Assembly (NCBI GenBank): GCA_007119005.1
Contig: SKQM01000137.1
Span: 1-8,286 of the forward strand
Source: Thioalkalivibrio sp.
GTDB taxonomy: Bacteria; Pseudomonadota; Gammaproteobacteria; Ectothiorhodospirales; Ectothiorhodospiraceae
Length of the DNA: 8,286 nucleotides
Direction: 5' to 3'
The translations under genes were made by a program, and so were the position numbers. The notes beneath the pieces were generated by a model. It did not search any database, had not been told where the DNA came from, and saw only the letters and a program-made list of their open reading frames with translations. Of the stretch, positions 1 to 6,839 are shown one piece after another. Every line of letters begins with the position of its first letter. Position 1 is the stretch's first letter.

Positions 1-46
1 CGTGACTGCCAATGTACCCTGCGCCACCGGTCACCAATACCTTCAC
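1..46 (-). CDS. galE: UDP-glucose 4-epimerase, N-terminal fragment
   Basis: Only the first 15 codons lie in the window; the gene continues past the left edge. The translation reads V/M-KVLVTGGAGYIGSH, the Rossmann dinucleotide-binding start (TGGAGYIGSH) typical of GalE. GalE is a cytoplasmic NAD-dependent enzyme that interconverts UDP-glucose and UDP-galactose, and often also the N-acetyl sugars. The start is GTG at 46-44: an in-frame TGA at 52-50 excludes any earlier start, and a strong ribosome site lies 6 nt upstream. Its place beside an exopolysaccharide cluster suggests precursor supply. Other extended short-chain dehydrogenases share this N-terminus, so the exact epimerase type is not proven by 15 residues. 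Confidence 0.85.
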   Translation of the reverse strand, partial: MKVLVTGGAGYIGSH

Positions 47-52
47 GACTCA

Positions 53-59
53 CCCCCTT
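53..59 (-). promoter_or_regulatory. ribosome binding site of galE
   Basis: The minus strand reads AAGGGGG six nucleotides before the GTG start at 46. Together with the in-frame stop TGA at 52-50 it fixes the non-ATG start of galE. The ATG at 65-63 is out of frame with the gene. Confidence 0.75.
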
Positions 60-221
60 ATGCATGGAACTTCCAAAAACGCCGTTATGTACCGCGACTC
101 ACCTCGGAGAAACAAGAGTGCCGCCACCATGCGCCGACCGTTTCCTGACGGCCCCACGAATCCCTGCCATCGCGGTTCGCGCAAGTGCCAGCGGACCCGT
201 CCCAGGATCACATGCCCCGAC

Positions 222-236
222 ATCCCTTAAAGGGAT
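222..236. repeat. perfect 7+1+7 palindrome ATCCCTTAAAGGGAT
   Basis: ATCCCTT and AAGGGAT are exact reverse complements around one central A. The inner part CTTAAAGG (226-233) also pairs with CCTTTAAG at 258-265, so two alternative stems are possible. A CTTTTT tract follows on the plus strand at 237-242, but no plus-strand gene ends here, so a terminator is unlikely unless there is an unseen transcript. An operator upstream of galE is one possibility. Confidence 0.5.
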
Positions 237-282
237 CTTTTTCGACCCGAAAATGGGCCTTTAAGCTCGATTCAGCCGCCCA

Positions 283-312
283 AATTGATAACAGTAATCC
301 AATAATTCAATT
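283..312. repeat. AT-rich dyad just downstream of the DUF218 gene
   Basis: AATTGA at 283-288 pairs with TCAATT at 307-312, and the stem extends to CCA/TGG with one bulge. It begins 2 nt after the DUF218 stop codon on the minus strand. There is no T-tract after it, so it is a weak candidate 3' hairpin, not a proven terminator. Confidence 0.25.
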
Positions 313-314
313 GG

Positions 315-1091
315 TTAGCTTGGTCCGACCCCAGGGTTCAGGGGTTGGGGGCGGAGGCGGTACCAGGCGAGGCCTAGGTATTCGTGCATGGCGAGCCAGC
401 TTGCGTACAGGGCGCGGGCCTGGGGGCGGAGGGAGCTTGGCGTGAAAGCGGTATCCTCGGGCACGAACGCGCCGGTCGGAGCCGGGATCACGTCCACGCC
501 TGCCTGCCGGAACGACCAGACCGCGCGCGGCATGTGGTGGGCATGGGTCACCAGGGCCACACGGCGAATCCCAAGCTCATCCAGCAGTTCGGCGCTGTAA
601 TGGGCGTTTCCCCAGGTATCGCGGGCCTGATCCTCCTTCAGGATCGGTGTCACTCCGTATTCCTCGAGGACCTCGGCCATCCACTGTACCTCCGGCACTC
701 GGTCTTCGGGGCCACCACCCGTCGCGAGCACCGGCAATCCGGTCTGGCGGTGCAGATGCGCCGCGTAGCGCAGACGCACCAGCGCCAGTGCGTTCACCGT
801 TTCCCCCGAATACTCGACGGCCCCACTGCGATAACCGGCGCCCAGCACCACGATCGCCTCGGCATGGTTGAAGCGGACCATATCCCCGGGTGGCCAGTAA
901 TCCTTCTGCAGCATGCCCATCAACCCGTGGCTCACCACCGGCAGGGAAAAGAGGTAGAGCAGCAGAAGCCCGATCACCAACAGGACCCGCCCCAACAGGA
1001 ACCGCAGCAGCAGCAGCCCCACGATGGCAAGCAGCAGCGGTCCGCTCGGAGGGAGCAGCAGCCATTGAGCCACATCCTGCAGAAACGACAT
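315..1091 (-). CDS. YdcF/SanA/ElyC-type DUF218 membrane protein
   Basis: This 258-residue protein has two N-terminal membrane segments (about residues 16-30 and 33-50) followed by a DUF218 domain. The domain motifs are visible: IVVLGAG at 80-86, TGG at 124-126, RDTWGNA at 157-163 (the usual form resembles SRNTYENA) and VTHAHHMPRA at 181-190. Family members ElyC and SanA are inner-membrane proteins with effects on envelope integrity and undecaprenyl-phosphate carrier economy; the biochemical activity of the family is not settled. I chose ATG at 1091 because GAGG lies 8 nt upstream and the protein begins just before the first membrane segment. A TTG at 1130 would add 13 residues (MSRQCCVGLEVFV) that look non-coding. 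The gene is divergent from the sugar transferase operon and lies 268 bp upstream of galE on the same strand. A role in lipid-carrier metabolism alongside polysaccharide synthesis is inference from position. Confidence 0.85.
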   Translation of the reverse strand: MSFLQDVAQWLLLPPSGPLLLAIVGLLLLRFLLGRVLLVIGLLLLYLFSLPVVSHGLMGMLQKDYWPPGDMVRFNHAEAIVVLGAGYRSGAVEYSGETVNALALVRLRYAAHLHRQTGLPVLATGGGPEDRVPEVQWMAEVLEEYGVTPILKEDQARDTWGNAHYSAELLDELGIRRVALVTHAHHMPRAVWSFRQAGVDVIPAPTGAFVPEDTAFTPSSLRPQARALYASWLAMHEYLGLAWYRLRPQPLNPGVGPS

Positions 1092-1235
1092 CACAAAGAC
1101 CTCGAGACCGACACAACACTGTCGGGACAAGATGGTACTGGAAACCGCGGCCTCAAGACCGCCGCCCGGAAAAACGAGAACGATTCCCGTAAACAGCGGC
1201 TACCTCGTTGTAGTATTCAAGCGGCCTCGAACGCT

Positions 1236-1277
1236 ATATTGAGCCCTTCTGGCACGATATTGAGCCCTTCTGGCGCG
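1236..1277. repeat. 21-bp tandem direct repeat, two copies
   Basis: The units at 1236-1256 and 1257-1277 are identical at 20 of 21 positions; they share ATATTGAGCCCTTCTGGC and end in ACG or GCG. The period is exactly two DNA helix turns, so a protein bound to both copies would sit on the same face. They lie 87-128 bp upstream of the transferase start and 145-186 bp upstream of the DUF218 start. A very degenerate third copy may begin at 1213 (about 12 of 21 matches). A regulator operator is the inferred role. Confidence 0.7.
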
Positions 1278-1350
1278 CGTGCGCAGGACGAGGGCTCGGC
1301 GCCCGTCATATCGCGACAGCGTGGCGCCCGCCTTAATGGAACCTCAGCAC

Positions 1351-1354
1351 AGGG
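1351..1354 (+). promoter_or_regulatory. ribosome binding site for the TTG start at 1364
   Basis: AGGG lies 9 nt before TTG. This start is decided by the in-frame stop TAA at 1334-1336, by the lack of an ATG or GTG between, and by the family-typical N-terminus MRIFGHHIS that follows. Confidence 0.55.
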
Positions 1355-1363
1355 TCGACATCC

Positions 1364-2755
1364 TTGCGGATATTTGGGCACCACATCTCCCGGGCAACGC
1401 TCCTCCTTGCCGGTATCGAGGTCCTGCTCGTCTATGGCTGCCTGAGTTTGGCTATTGTCGCGACCGGTGGAATACCTCAACCCGGCGGCCTTCCTCATCT
1501 CGAGGCTTTGGCTGCCGCCATGACCGTGGTCGTAGGCCTGTCGATCATGGGCCTGTACGAGCGGCACCAACAGGCGCTGGTTGGCATTGGCGGGCTCACG
1601 CGGGTACTGCGCCTGGTCTTCGGGGTACTGCTCGGAGCCGTCATCATCAAGCTCTTCAACCTCTTCGTGTTTCAGACGCCGCTTCTGGAGACCCGCACCC
1701 TCGCGCTGGGTGCAGGATTCGCGGTGCTCGCGCTACTGGCCGAACGCGAACTGTATCGAAGCATCAGGCACCTCGACGTCTTCAAGCCACGCGTCATCGT
1801 CCTTGGATCAGGGACACGCGCATTGGCCGTCGGTACGGCCCAAGGGCAGCAAACTCCGCACGAGGTGCTGTCCTACATCTCGCTGCCGGATGAGACATCC
1901 ATCGACGTACCTCTGCACCAGCTTCGGGCGTTGCAACCCGGCGAGAGCCTGCTGGACATCGCCCGAGAGATGAATGTCCAGGAAATCGTTGTCGCGGTGC
2001 GTGACCGTCGCGGCAGCCTCCCGATAAAACAACTGCTGGAGTGCAAGCTTCAGGGCATCACGGTCACCGACATCGCATCCTTCTTCGAGCGCGAGCAGCA
2101 GCAACTCCAGCTCGATTCGCTGAATACCAGCTGGCTGGTTTTCGGCACCGGTTTTCGGCAAAGTTGGTTCGGCAAAGTGGTAAAACGAAGCTTCGATCTC
2201 GCGGCCAGCGCATTGCTGCTCATCATTACTTTGCCCGTCATGTTGGTCACCGCGATCGCCATCCGCCTCGAAGGACCGGGCCCCATTCTGTACTGGCAGA
2301 CCCGGGTCGGGCGAGCCAACCGGCCTTTCGAAATCTGCAAGTTCCGCAGCATGCGGGCCGACGCAGAGCAGGACGGTCAGGCGCGGTGGGCGACGGGAAA
2401 TGACGCCCGCATCACCCGTGTCGGCCGGGTGATCCGCAAGCTGCGCATCGACGAGCTACCGCAGGTGTTCAACGTCTTCAAGGGTGAGATGTCCTTCGTG
2501 GGGCCACGTCCGGAACGCCCCGTATTCGTCGACCAACTCAGCGAGCAGATTCCCTATTTTCTGGCGCGGCACAGCATACGCCCGGGGATCACTGGCTGGG
2601 CTCAGGTCCGCTACCCGTACGGAGCTTCGGTGGAGGATGCAAAACAGAAACTCCAGTACGATCTCTACTACCTGAAGAACCACACCCTGTTCCTGGACCT
2701 GGTCATCCTGCTGGAAACCGTCAAGGTGGTCCTGTTCGGCCGCGGCGCGCGTTAG
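1364..2755 (+). CDS. XrtA/PEP-CTERM-associated polyprenyl-phosphate sugar-1-phosphate transferase
   Basis: This 463-residue inner-membrane enzyme is predicted to transfer a sugar phosphate from a UDP-sugar to undecaprenyl phosphate, the first step of repeat-unit assembly. Four hydrophobic segments lie in the N-terminal part (about 11-34, 47-64, 81-103, 111-126), then a nucleotide-binding-like middle domain with VIVLGSG at 144-150. A fifth membrane segment (about 277-300) precedes the bacterial sugar transferase domain. Conserved motifs are KFRSM at 326-330, RKLRIDELPQ with the catalytic Asp363-Glu364 pair, SFVGPRPERP at 377-386, RPGITGWAQV at 406-415 and LQYDLYYLKN at 430-439. The start MRIFGHHIS and the prsK/prsR neighbours match the EpsB-like sugar transferase subfamily found with exosortase A. 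It is 16 bp upstream of prsK and is probably the first gene of the operon. It starts with the rare codon TTG. The sugar it transfers cannot be read from the sequence. Confidence 0.93.
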   Translation: MRIFGHHISRATLLLAGIEVLLVYGCLSLAIVATGGIPQPGGLPHLEALAAAMTVVVGLSIMGLYERHQQALVGIGGLTRVLRLVFGVLLGAVIIKLFNLFVFQTPLLETRTLALGAGFAVLALLAERELYRSIRHLDVFKPRVIVLGSGTRALAVGTAQGQQTPHEVLSYISLPDETSIDVPLHQLRALQPGESLLDIAREMNVQEIVVAVRDRRGSLPIKQLLECKLQGITVTDIASFFEREQQQLQLDSLNTSWLVFGTGFRQSWFGKVVKRSFDLAASALLLIITLPVMLVTAIAIRLEGPGPILYWQTRVGRANRPFEICKFRSMRADAEQDGQARWATGNDARITRVGRVIRKLRIDELPQVFNVFKGEMSFVGPRPERPVFVDQLSEQIPYFLARHSIRPGITGWAQVRYPYGASVEDAKQKLQYDLYYLKNHTLFLDLVILLETVKVVLFGRGAR

Positions 2756-2771
2756 CAGCCGTTTCCAGTCC

Positions 2772-4841
2772 ATGACCCTCGCGACGCTCAGCTACCTTAC
2801 CGCGGCCCTTGCCTTCCTGATCCTGGCCGCCCTGACGGTCATCCGCTGGCGCGACAGGCCAGGCATCCTCTGGGTCTTGGGGGCCTCCCTACTGTCGCTG
2901 GGATGGGCGCTGTACCTGACGTTGCTGTCATGGGAGTTCGTCCAGAGCACAGCCATCTACGCGGGTGTTCCGGAGGTGGCGCGCAACGCCGGATGGTTTG
3001 CCGTGCTGCTCTCCGTGCTTGCGATGGGCAACCAGGGCGCCGGCGGTTACACCCGCTCGCTGCGCATATGGATCGCGCTGACAACCGTCTTCGTGGCGGT
3101 GCTGCTGATGCCCTTAATCGTGCCGGCCCTGCCCGGAGCGGAGCATGCCCACGGACTGTCGCTGCTGGCGATGACCATCGCCGGCCTCGTACTGGTCGAA
3201 CAGACCTATCGGAACACGCCGCCGCAACGCCGCTGGGAGATCAAGTTCCTGGCCCTCGGCCTGGGCGCGATGTTCGCATTCGACCTGTTCCTGTTCGCGG
3301 ATCTAGTGCTGTTCCAAGCCCTGGACAGCCCCACCTGGCAGGCGCGTGGCTTCGTGAGCGCCCTGGTGGTTCCACTGATCGCGATCTCGGTCAGGCGCCG
3401 CCTGCGTCATCAGCAAGTGCCCGTGGTCTCGCGCCACCTGCTGTTTCACACCGCCTCACTCACCGGCGCCGGGCTCTACCTTGTCGCCGTGGGCGGAGCG
3501 GGATACTACCTGCGTGAGTTCGGCGGCGAACTCGGTACCCTGCTGCAGGCGACCTTCCTGTTTGGCGCCGGACTGATCCTGGCCCTGGTACTATTCTCAG
3601 GCGCCTTTCGCGCGCGGCTTCGGGTGTTCCTGTCCAAGCACTTCTTCAAGTACAAATACGACTACCGTCAAGAATGGTTGCGGTTCACCGGCACGCTGTC
3701 GTCCGAGGACAAGGCCATGCCCTTCGCCCAGCGTGCAATCCTAGCCGTCAGCGAACTGGTCGAGAGCCCCGGGGGACTACTCTGGGTGCGCAGCAACGAC
3801 GGCACCTACGCCCTGGACGGCGTCCTGAACCTGGGGGAGCCGAACTATCCACCGGAGGCAGCCGAAAGTCCCCTGATCGACTTCCTGGAGCGCACGGGCT
3901 GGGTGATCGATCTCGAGGAATACCGCCGTGCACCCGCCGTGTACCAGAGGCTGGCTTTGCCGGAATGGCTGCTGCAGAACCCGCGGCATTGGGCCGTGAT
4001 CCCGCTTCTGAAGGCGGATGGCCTCGAAGGCTTCGTCGTACTCGCGCACCCTCGAGCCCCGCACCGGATCGACTGGGAGGAGCGCGACCTGCTGAAGACC
4101 GCAGGCCGCCAGCTGGCCGTATACGTGGCGCTGGTCCATACCGGCGAAGCCCTGCTCGAGGCCCGCCAGTTCGAAACCTTCCATCGCCTCACCGCCTTTC
4201 TCGTTCACGACCTTAAGAACGTCACGGCACAGCTCTCGCTGATCTGTTCCAATGCCGAACGCCACCGTGACAACCCGGAGTTCATCAATGATGCATTCAA
4301 GACCGTCGCCAACGCCCGCGATCGACTGGAGCGTACGCAGGCGCAACTGCGCAATGTGCAGCCACGCGCGGAGGCGCCGCACCAGGTGATCGCGCTGCCT
4401 CAGCTACTGCAGGACGTAATCGCCACCAGCCGGAGCGTGCACCCCGCACCCGATCTCGAGATCCGCGAGCCAGCGGAAGTGAACGGCGACCGCGAGAGCC
4501 TGCGGAACGTGTTGCTGCACCTGGTGCGCAATGCCCAGGAGGCCACGGCCGACGACGGCGAGGTGCGCGTTACCCTCTACACTGAAGGGTCCTGGGCCAT
4601 TATTCTGGTGCAGGACAATGGCTCCGGCATCGACGAGGAATTCCTGCGCCGGCGCCTGTTCCGGCCCTTTCAGACCACCAAGGGCAACGCGGGCATGGGT
4701 ATCGGCCTGTACGAGACGCGCGACCAGGTCGTGCGCATGGGCGGACGCATCGATGTTCACAGCGAGGTCGGCAAGGGTACTCTCTTCACCCTCCGGCTAC
4801 CGAAGCATCTGCGGCGCACGGCCGCACCCGGTGAATCCTGA
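2772..4841 (+). CDS. prsK: PEP-CTERM system sensor histidine kinase PrsK
   Basis: This 689-residue membrane kinase has about nine hydrophobic segments in residues 5-278, a cytoplasmic GAF-like domain (about 315-455) and a C-terminal kinase core. The phosphoacceptor is His479 in FLVHDLKN. The ATPase domain shows the N box (VRNAQE, Asn587), G1 box (DNGSGI, 615-620), F box (LFRPFQTTK, 629-637) and G2 box (GMGIGLY, 641-647), so it looks fully active. Architecture and length fit the PrsK family of exosortase A loci, whose members phosphorylate PrsR to turn on PEP-CTERM protein genes through sigma54 (shown for floc formation in Zoogloea, as I recall). The gene lies 16 bp after the transferase and 16 bp before prsR. 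The stretch before its ATG has no clear ribosome site, so translation may be coupled to the gene upstream. The signal sensed is unknown. Confidence 0.93.
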   Translation: MTLATLSYLTAALAFLILAALTVIRWRDRPGILWVLGASLLSLGWALYLTLLSWEFVQSTAIYAGVPEVARNAGWFAVLLSVLAMGNQGAGGYTRSLRIWIALTTVFVAVLLMPLIVPALPGAEHAHGLSLLAMTIAGLVLVEQTYRNTPPQRRWEIKFLALGLGAMFAFDLFLFADLVLFQALDSPTWQARGFVSALVVPLIAISVRRRLRHQQVPVVSRHLLFHTASLTGAGLYLVAVGGAGYYLREFGGELGTLLQATFLFGAGLILALVLFSGAFRARLRVFLSKHFFKYKYDYRQEWLRFTGTLSSEDKAMPFAQRAILAVSELVESPGGLLWVRSNDGTYALDGVLNLGEPNYPPEAAESPLIDFLERTGWVIDLEEYRRAPAVYQRLALPEWLLQNPRHWAVIPLLKADGLEGFVVLAHPRAPHRIDWEERDLLKTAGRQLAVYVALVHTGEALLEARQFETFHRLTAFLVHDLKNVTAQLSLICSNAERHRDNPEFINDAFKTVANARDRLERTQAQLRNVQPRAEAPHQVIALPQLLQDVIATSRSVHPAPDLEIREPAEVNGDRESLRNVLLHLVRNAQEATADDGEVRVTLYTEGSWAIILVQDNGSGIDEEFLRRRLFRPFQTTKGNAGMGIGLYETRDQVVRMGGRIDVHSEVGKGTLFTLRLPKHLRRTAAPGES

Positions 4842-4857
4842 AGACAGGTCATGAAGA

Positions 4858-6213
4858 ATGAGTAATTCCGCGGATTCCATGAAGCTTTTGATCGTCGAGG
4901 ACGACGCTGGCCTGCAAAGCCAGCTGCGCTGGTGCTTCGAGGGCTATGAGATCCTGCAGGCCAAGGATCGCCCCAGCGCCATGGCGCAGGTGCGACGCCA
5001 CGAACCGCAGCTGGTGACGCTGGATCTGGGCCTGCCTCCCGATCCCGCCAACGCGACCGAAGGCCTTGCACTGCTCGAGGAACTCCTCGCCGCAGCCCCG
5101 AACACCAAGGTCATCGTCGTGACCGGCAACGACGATCGCGAGAATGCCCTGAGGGCCGTCGCACAGGGCGCCTACGACTTCTACGTCAAGCCCGTCGACG
5201 CCGACACCCTGCGCCTGATCGTGGACCGCGCGGCCCGACTGCACGAACTGGAGGAGGAGAACCGCCAGCTCGCCCGCAAGGCCGAGTCGCCGCTGCGGGG
5301 GCTGATCACCGCGGACCCCGGCATGCTCAAGGTCTGCCGCATGGTCGAGCGCGTCGCGCCCTCCGATGCCACCGTCCTGCTCCTCGGCGACAGCGGCACC
5401 GGCAAGGAGGTGCTGGCCCGCGCGCTGCACCAGCTCAGCCCGCGGGCCAAAGAGCGTTTCGTCGCGATCAACTGCGCGGCCATCCCCGAGAACCTGCTCG
5501 AGAGCGAATTGTTCGGCTACGAGAAGGGCGCTTTCACCGGCGCCACCCGGCAGACCATCGGCAAGATCGAACATGCCCACAAGGGCACCCTTTTCCTGGA
5601 CGAGATCGGCGACCTGCCGATGAGCCTGCAGGCCAAACTGCTGCGTTTCCTGCAGGAACGCACCGTGGAACGCCTCGGCGGACGCGCGGAGATCCCAGTG
5701 GACATCCGCGTCCTCGGGGCGACCAACAAGGACCTCGGCACGTTGATCAAGGCGGGAGACTTCCGCGAGGATCTCTACTACCGCATCAGCGAGATTTCGG
5801 TGAACATCCCGCCGCTACGCGAGCGCCAAGGCGACCGCAGCCTGCTGGCCCATGCATTGCTAGAGCGTTTTGGCCAGGACCAGCGCAAGGCCCGCCTCGG
5901 CTTCACCAATGATGCCATCCGGGCGATCGAGGCCTACGGCTGGCCCGGCAATGTACGCGAGATGGAGAACGTAATCAGACGCGCGGTGATCATGGCCGAC
6001 GGGCCGCGCATCACCCCGGAGGACCTGGACATGGACGCTCCACCCGAGGCAGACGCCCTGCTGCCTCTTCGCGAGGTACGAGATGCGGCGGAACAGGAGG
6101 CGGTAATCAAGGCCATGGGGCACTGCAACGGCAACATCGCCCACGCCGCTGACCTGCTCGGCGTCACCCGCCCCACGCTCTACAACCTGCTGGACAAGTA
6201 CGGGCTGCGATAA
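4858..6213 (+). CDS. prsR: PEP-CTERM system sigma54-dependent response regulator PrsR
   Basis: This 451-residue NtrC-type regulator has three parts. The receiver domain (about 8-125) carries acidic residues Glu14-Asp15-Asp16, phosphoacceptor Asp56 in TLDLGLP, Thr89 and Lys111. The AAA+ domain (about 147-380) has Walker A GDSGTGKE (177-184), the sigma54-contacting loop GAFTGA (224-229), Walker B LFLDEI (245-250) and WPGNVRE (362-368). A Fis-type helix-turn-helix follows (about 405-451, GNIAHAADLLGVTRPTLYNLL). The intact GAFTGA loop means it should activate sigma54 RNA polymerase. Start of the family is usually close to KLLIVEDD, so ATG 4858 or the internal ATG at 4879 are both possible; AGG at 4846-4848 favours 4858. 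The gene is the partner of prsK directly upstream. Its targets are expected to be PEP-CTERM protein genes, none of which are in this window. Confidence 0.94.
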   Translation: MSNSADSMKLLIVEDDAGLQSQLRWCFEGYEILQAKDRPSAMAQVRRHEPQLVTLDLGLPPDPANATEGLALLEELLAAAPNTKVIVVTGNDDRENALRAVAQGAYDFYVKPVDADTLRLIVDRAARLHELEEENRQLARKAESPLRGLITADPGMLKVCRMVERVAPSDATVLLLGDSGTGKEVLARALHQLSPRAKERFVAINCAAIPENLLESELFGYEKGAFTGATRQTIGKIEHAHKGTLFLDEIGDLPMSLQAKLLRFLQERTVERLGGRAEIPVDIRVLGATNKDLGTLIKAGDFREDLYYRISEISVNIPPLRERQGDRSLLAHALLERFGQDQRKARLGFTNDAIRAIEAYGWPGNVREMENVIRRAVIMADGPRITPEDLDMDAPPEADALLPLREVRDAAEQEAVIKAMGHCNGNIAHAADLLGVTRPTLYNLLDKYGLR

Positions 6214-6218
6214 GCCCG
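6201..6218 (+). terminator. possible hairpin over the prsR stop codon
   Basis: CGGGCT at 6201-6206 and AGCCCG at 6213-6218 form a perfect 6-bp stem with a 6-nt loop that includes the first two bases of the TAA stop codon. No T-tract follows, so this is not a classic intrinsic terminator. The 47-bp convergent gap to the PilZ gene contains no better candidate. Confidence 0.2.
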
Positions 6219-6260
6219 CGCGTCCGCCCGGCCCAGCGAAGCGGGGAGCACGATGCGGAT

Positions 6261-6839
6261 TCAGGCGGCGGCCGGTTCGTCGAGGAAGCGGACACCGATC
6301 CCAACGCTGTTCCTGAACACCACCAGCGCATCCTTGACCCCGAGATCCGGGACCGCCAGCCGGACCTGGGTGCCGGGGCTTGGCGCCGGTTCCCTCACCA
6401 CCACCCGTGCCCCGCCCGCCGAAATATCCACCAGCCGGCACGGGCCTGGTCGCCCCTGAACCCAAATTTCGCTGAAGGCATCCACCATACGACGGGCAAA
6501 CCGCCGACGATCCTCGCGCACGAAACCCGCCGCCAACTCCGCGGCAACCGCATCGGCACGACGGATCCAGGCCTTGGCGGCGTCTGCGTGACGTTCGTTT
6601 GCGGAGGAGGCGTAGATCTGTGCCTGGGCATCGTTTTCGACGGGAGGCACACCCAACCGATCGATCAGGGCAGCGACGAAGCGCGGCGAGAGGACGTCAT
6701 ATTCCGACTGGGTTTCCATATCCGCGCGGAGTTGTGCGTGAATCTCATTGAGGAGCTGGAGACGCCCTTCCCAGTGGGTCGCCGCCACGGCGGAAAACCA
6801 GAAATCCGCGAGTTCCTCGGCCAACTCATCCGTTCGCAT
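6261..6839 (-). CDS. PilZ-domain protein, putative c-di-GMP receptor
   Basis: This 192-residue protein has no signal peptide or membrane segment and should be cytoplasmic. The C-terminal part (about 108-188) is a PilZ domain: the RxxxR element is in RRRFARR (111-117) and the second element DxSxxG is DISAGG (138-143), with the expected spacing of about 20 residues. Both c-di-GMP contact motifs are therefore present. The first 105 residues are mostly helical and unrecognised; they could be a partner-binding part. ATG at 6839 is supported by AAGGA at 6851-6847 on the minus strand, 7 nt away. It is convergent with prsR. In other bacteria PilZ proteins tune exopolysaccharide synthesis or motility; a link to this cluster is inferred only from position. 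PilZ motifs occur in many proteins, so the target is open. Confidence 0.85.
   Translation of the reverse strand: MRTDELAEELADFWFSAVAATHWEGRLQLLNEIHAQLRADMETQSEYDVLSPRFVAALIDRLGVPPVENDAQAQIYASSANERHADAAKAWIRRADAVAAELAAGFVREDRRRFARRMVDAFSEIWVQGRPGPCRLVDISAGGARVVVREPAPSPGTQVRLAVPDLGVKDALVVFRNSVGIGVRFLDEPAAA

Larger units (their letters stand above)
47..314. other. galE / DUF218 intergenic region
   Basis: This 268-bp stretch lies between two minus-strand genes. It has no credible coding sequence; the short overlapping reading frames in it look like chance. It holds the galE ribosome site, a perfect palindrome at 222-236, a longer inverted repeat (226-233 with 258-265) and an AT-rich dyad just after the DUF218 stop (283-288 with 307-312). 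No convincing -35/-10 pair was found for galE, although a promoter for it is expected here. Confidence 0.6.
1092..1363. other. divergent intergenic region, DUF218 gene / sugar transferase operon
   Basis: This 272-bp gap must hold promoters for both directions. I see no gene in it: an in-frame TAA at 1334-1336 blocks upstream extension of the transferase, and the open frames crossing the gap lack family resemblance. Its main feature is a 21-bp tandem repeat at 1236-1277. TATATT at 1235-1240 resembles a -10 box but has no well-spaced -35. No correctly spaced sigma54 -24/-12 element was found. Confidence 0.6.

Noticed and set aside
46..103. 9-bp direct repeat CGACTCACC at 46-54 and 95-103
   Set aside because: Short, and one copy overlaps the galE ribosome site. 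Two copies of a 9-mer in this region are not persuasive.
237..242. CTTTTT tract after the palindrome at 222-236 as a plus-strand terminator
   Set aside because: No plus-strand gene ends upstream of it, the stem is AT-rich with a 3-nt loop, and flanking genes run the other way.
1250..1264. sigma54 promoter in the tandem repeat (TGGCACG followed by TTGAG)
   Set aside because: The spacing between the two elements is one base short and the -12 GC is missing. The second repeat copy (TGGCGCG) is no better.
384..1445. Long plus-strand open frame opposite the DUF218 gene
   Set aside because: It is the complement of a well-supported DUF218 coding region, is rich in Gln/His/Arg as expected for an antisense frame, and runs into the transferase gene.
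1217..1570. Minus-strand frame that translates the tandem repeat as PEGLNIV-PEGLNIA
   Set aside because: Most of it lies antisense to the transferase N-terminus, with no ribosome site or family resemblance. The repeat period of 21 is a multiple of three by chance or because it spans two helix turns.
4851..4865. Four-codon ORF (M-K-N-E-stop) overlapping the prsR start
   Set aside because: Too short to support as a gene. The overlap with ATG 4858 could affect initiation, but nothing else in the sequence supports this.
4849..5580. Minus-strand 243-residue open frame opposite prsR
   Set aside because: It is an antisense shadow of the receiver and AAA+ coding sequence, produced by high-GC codon use.
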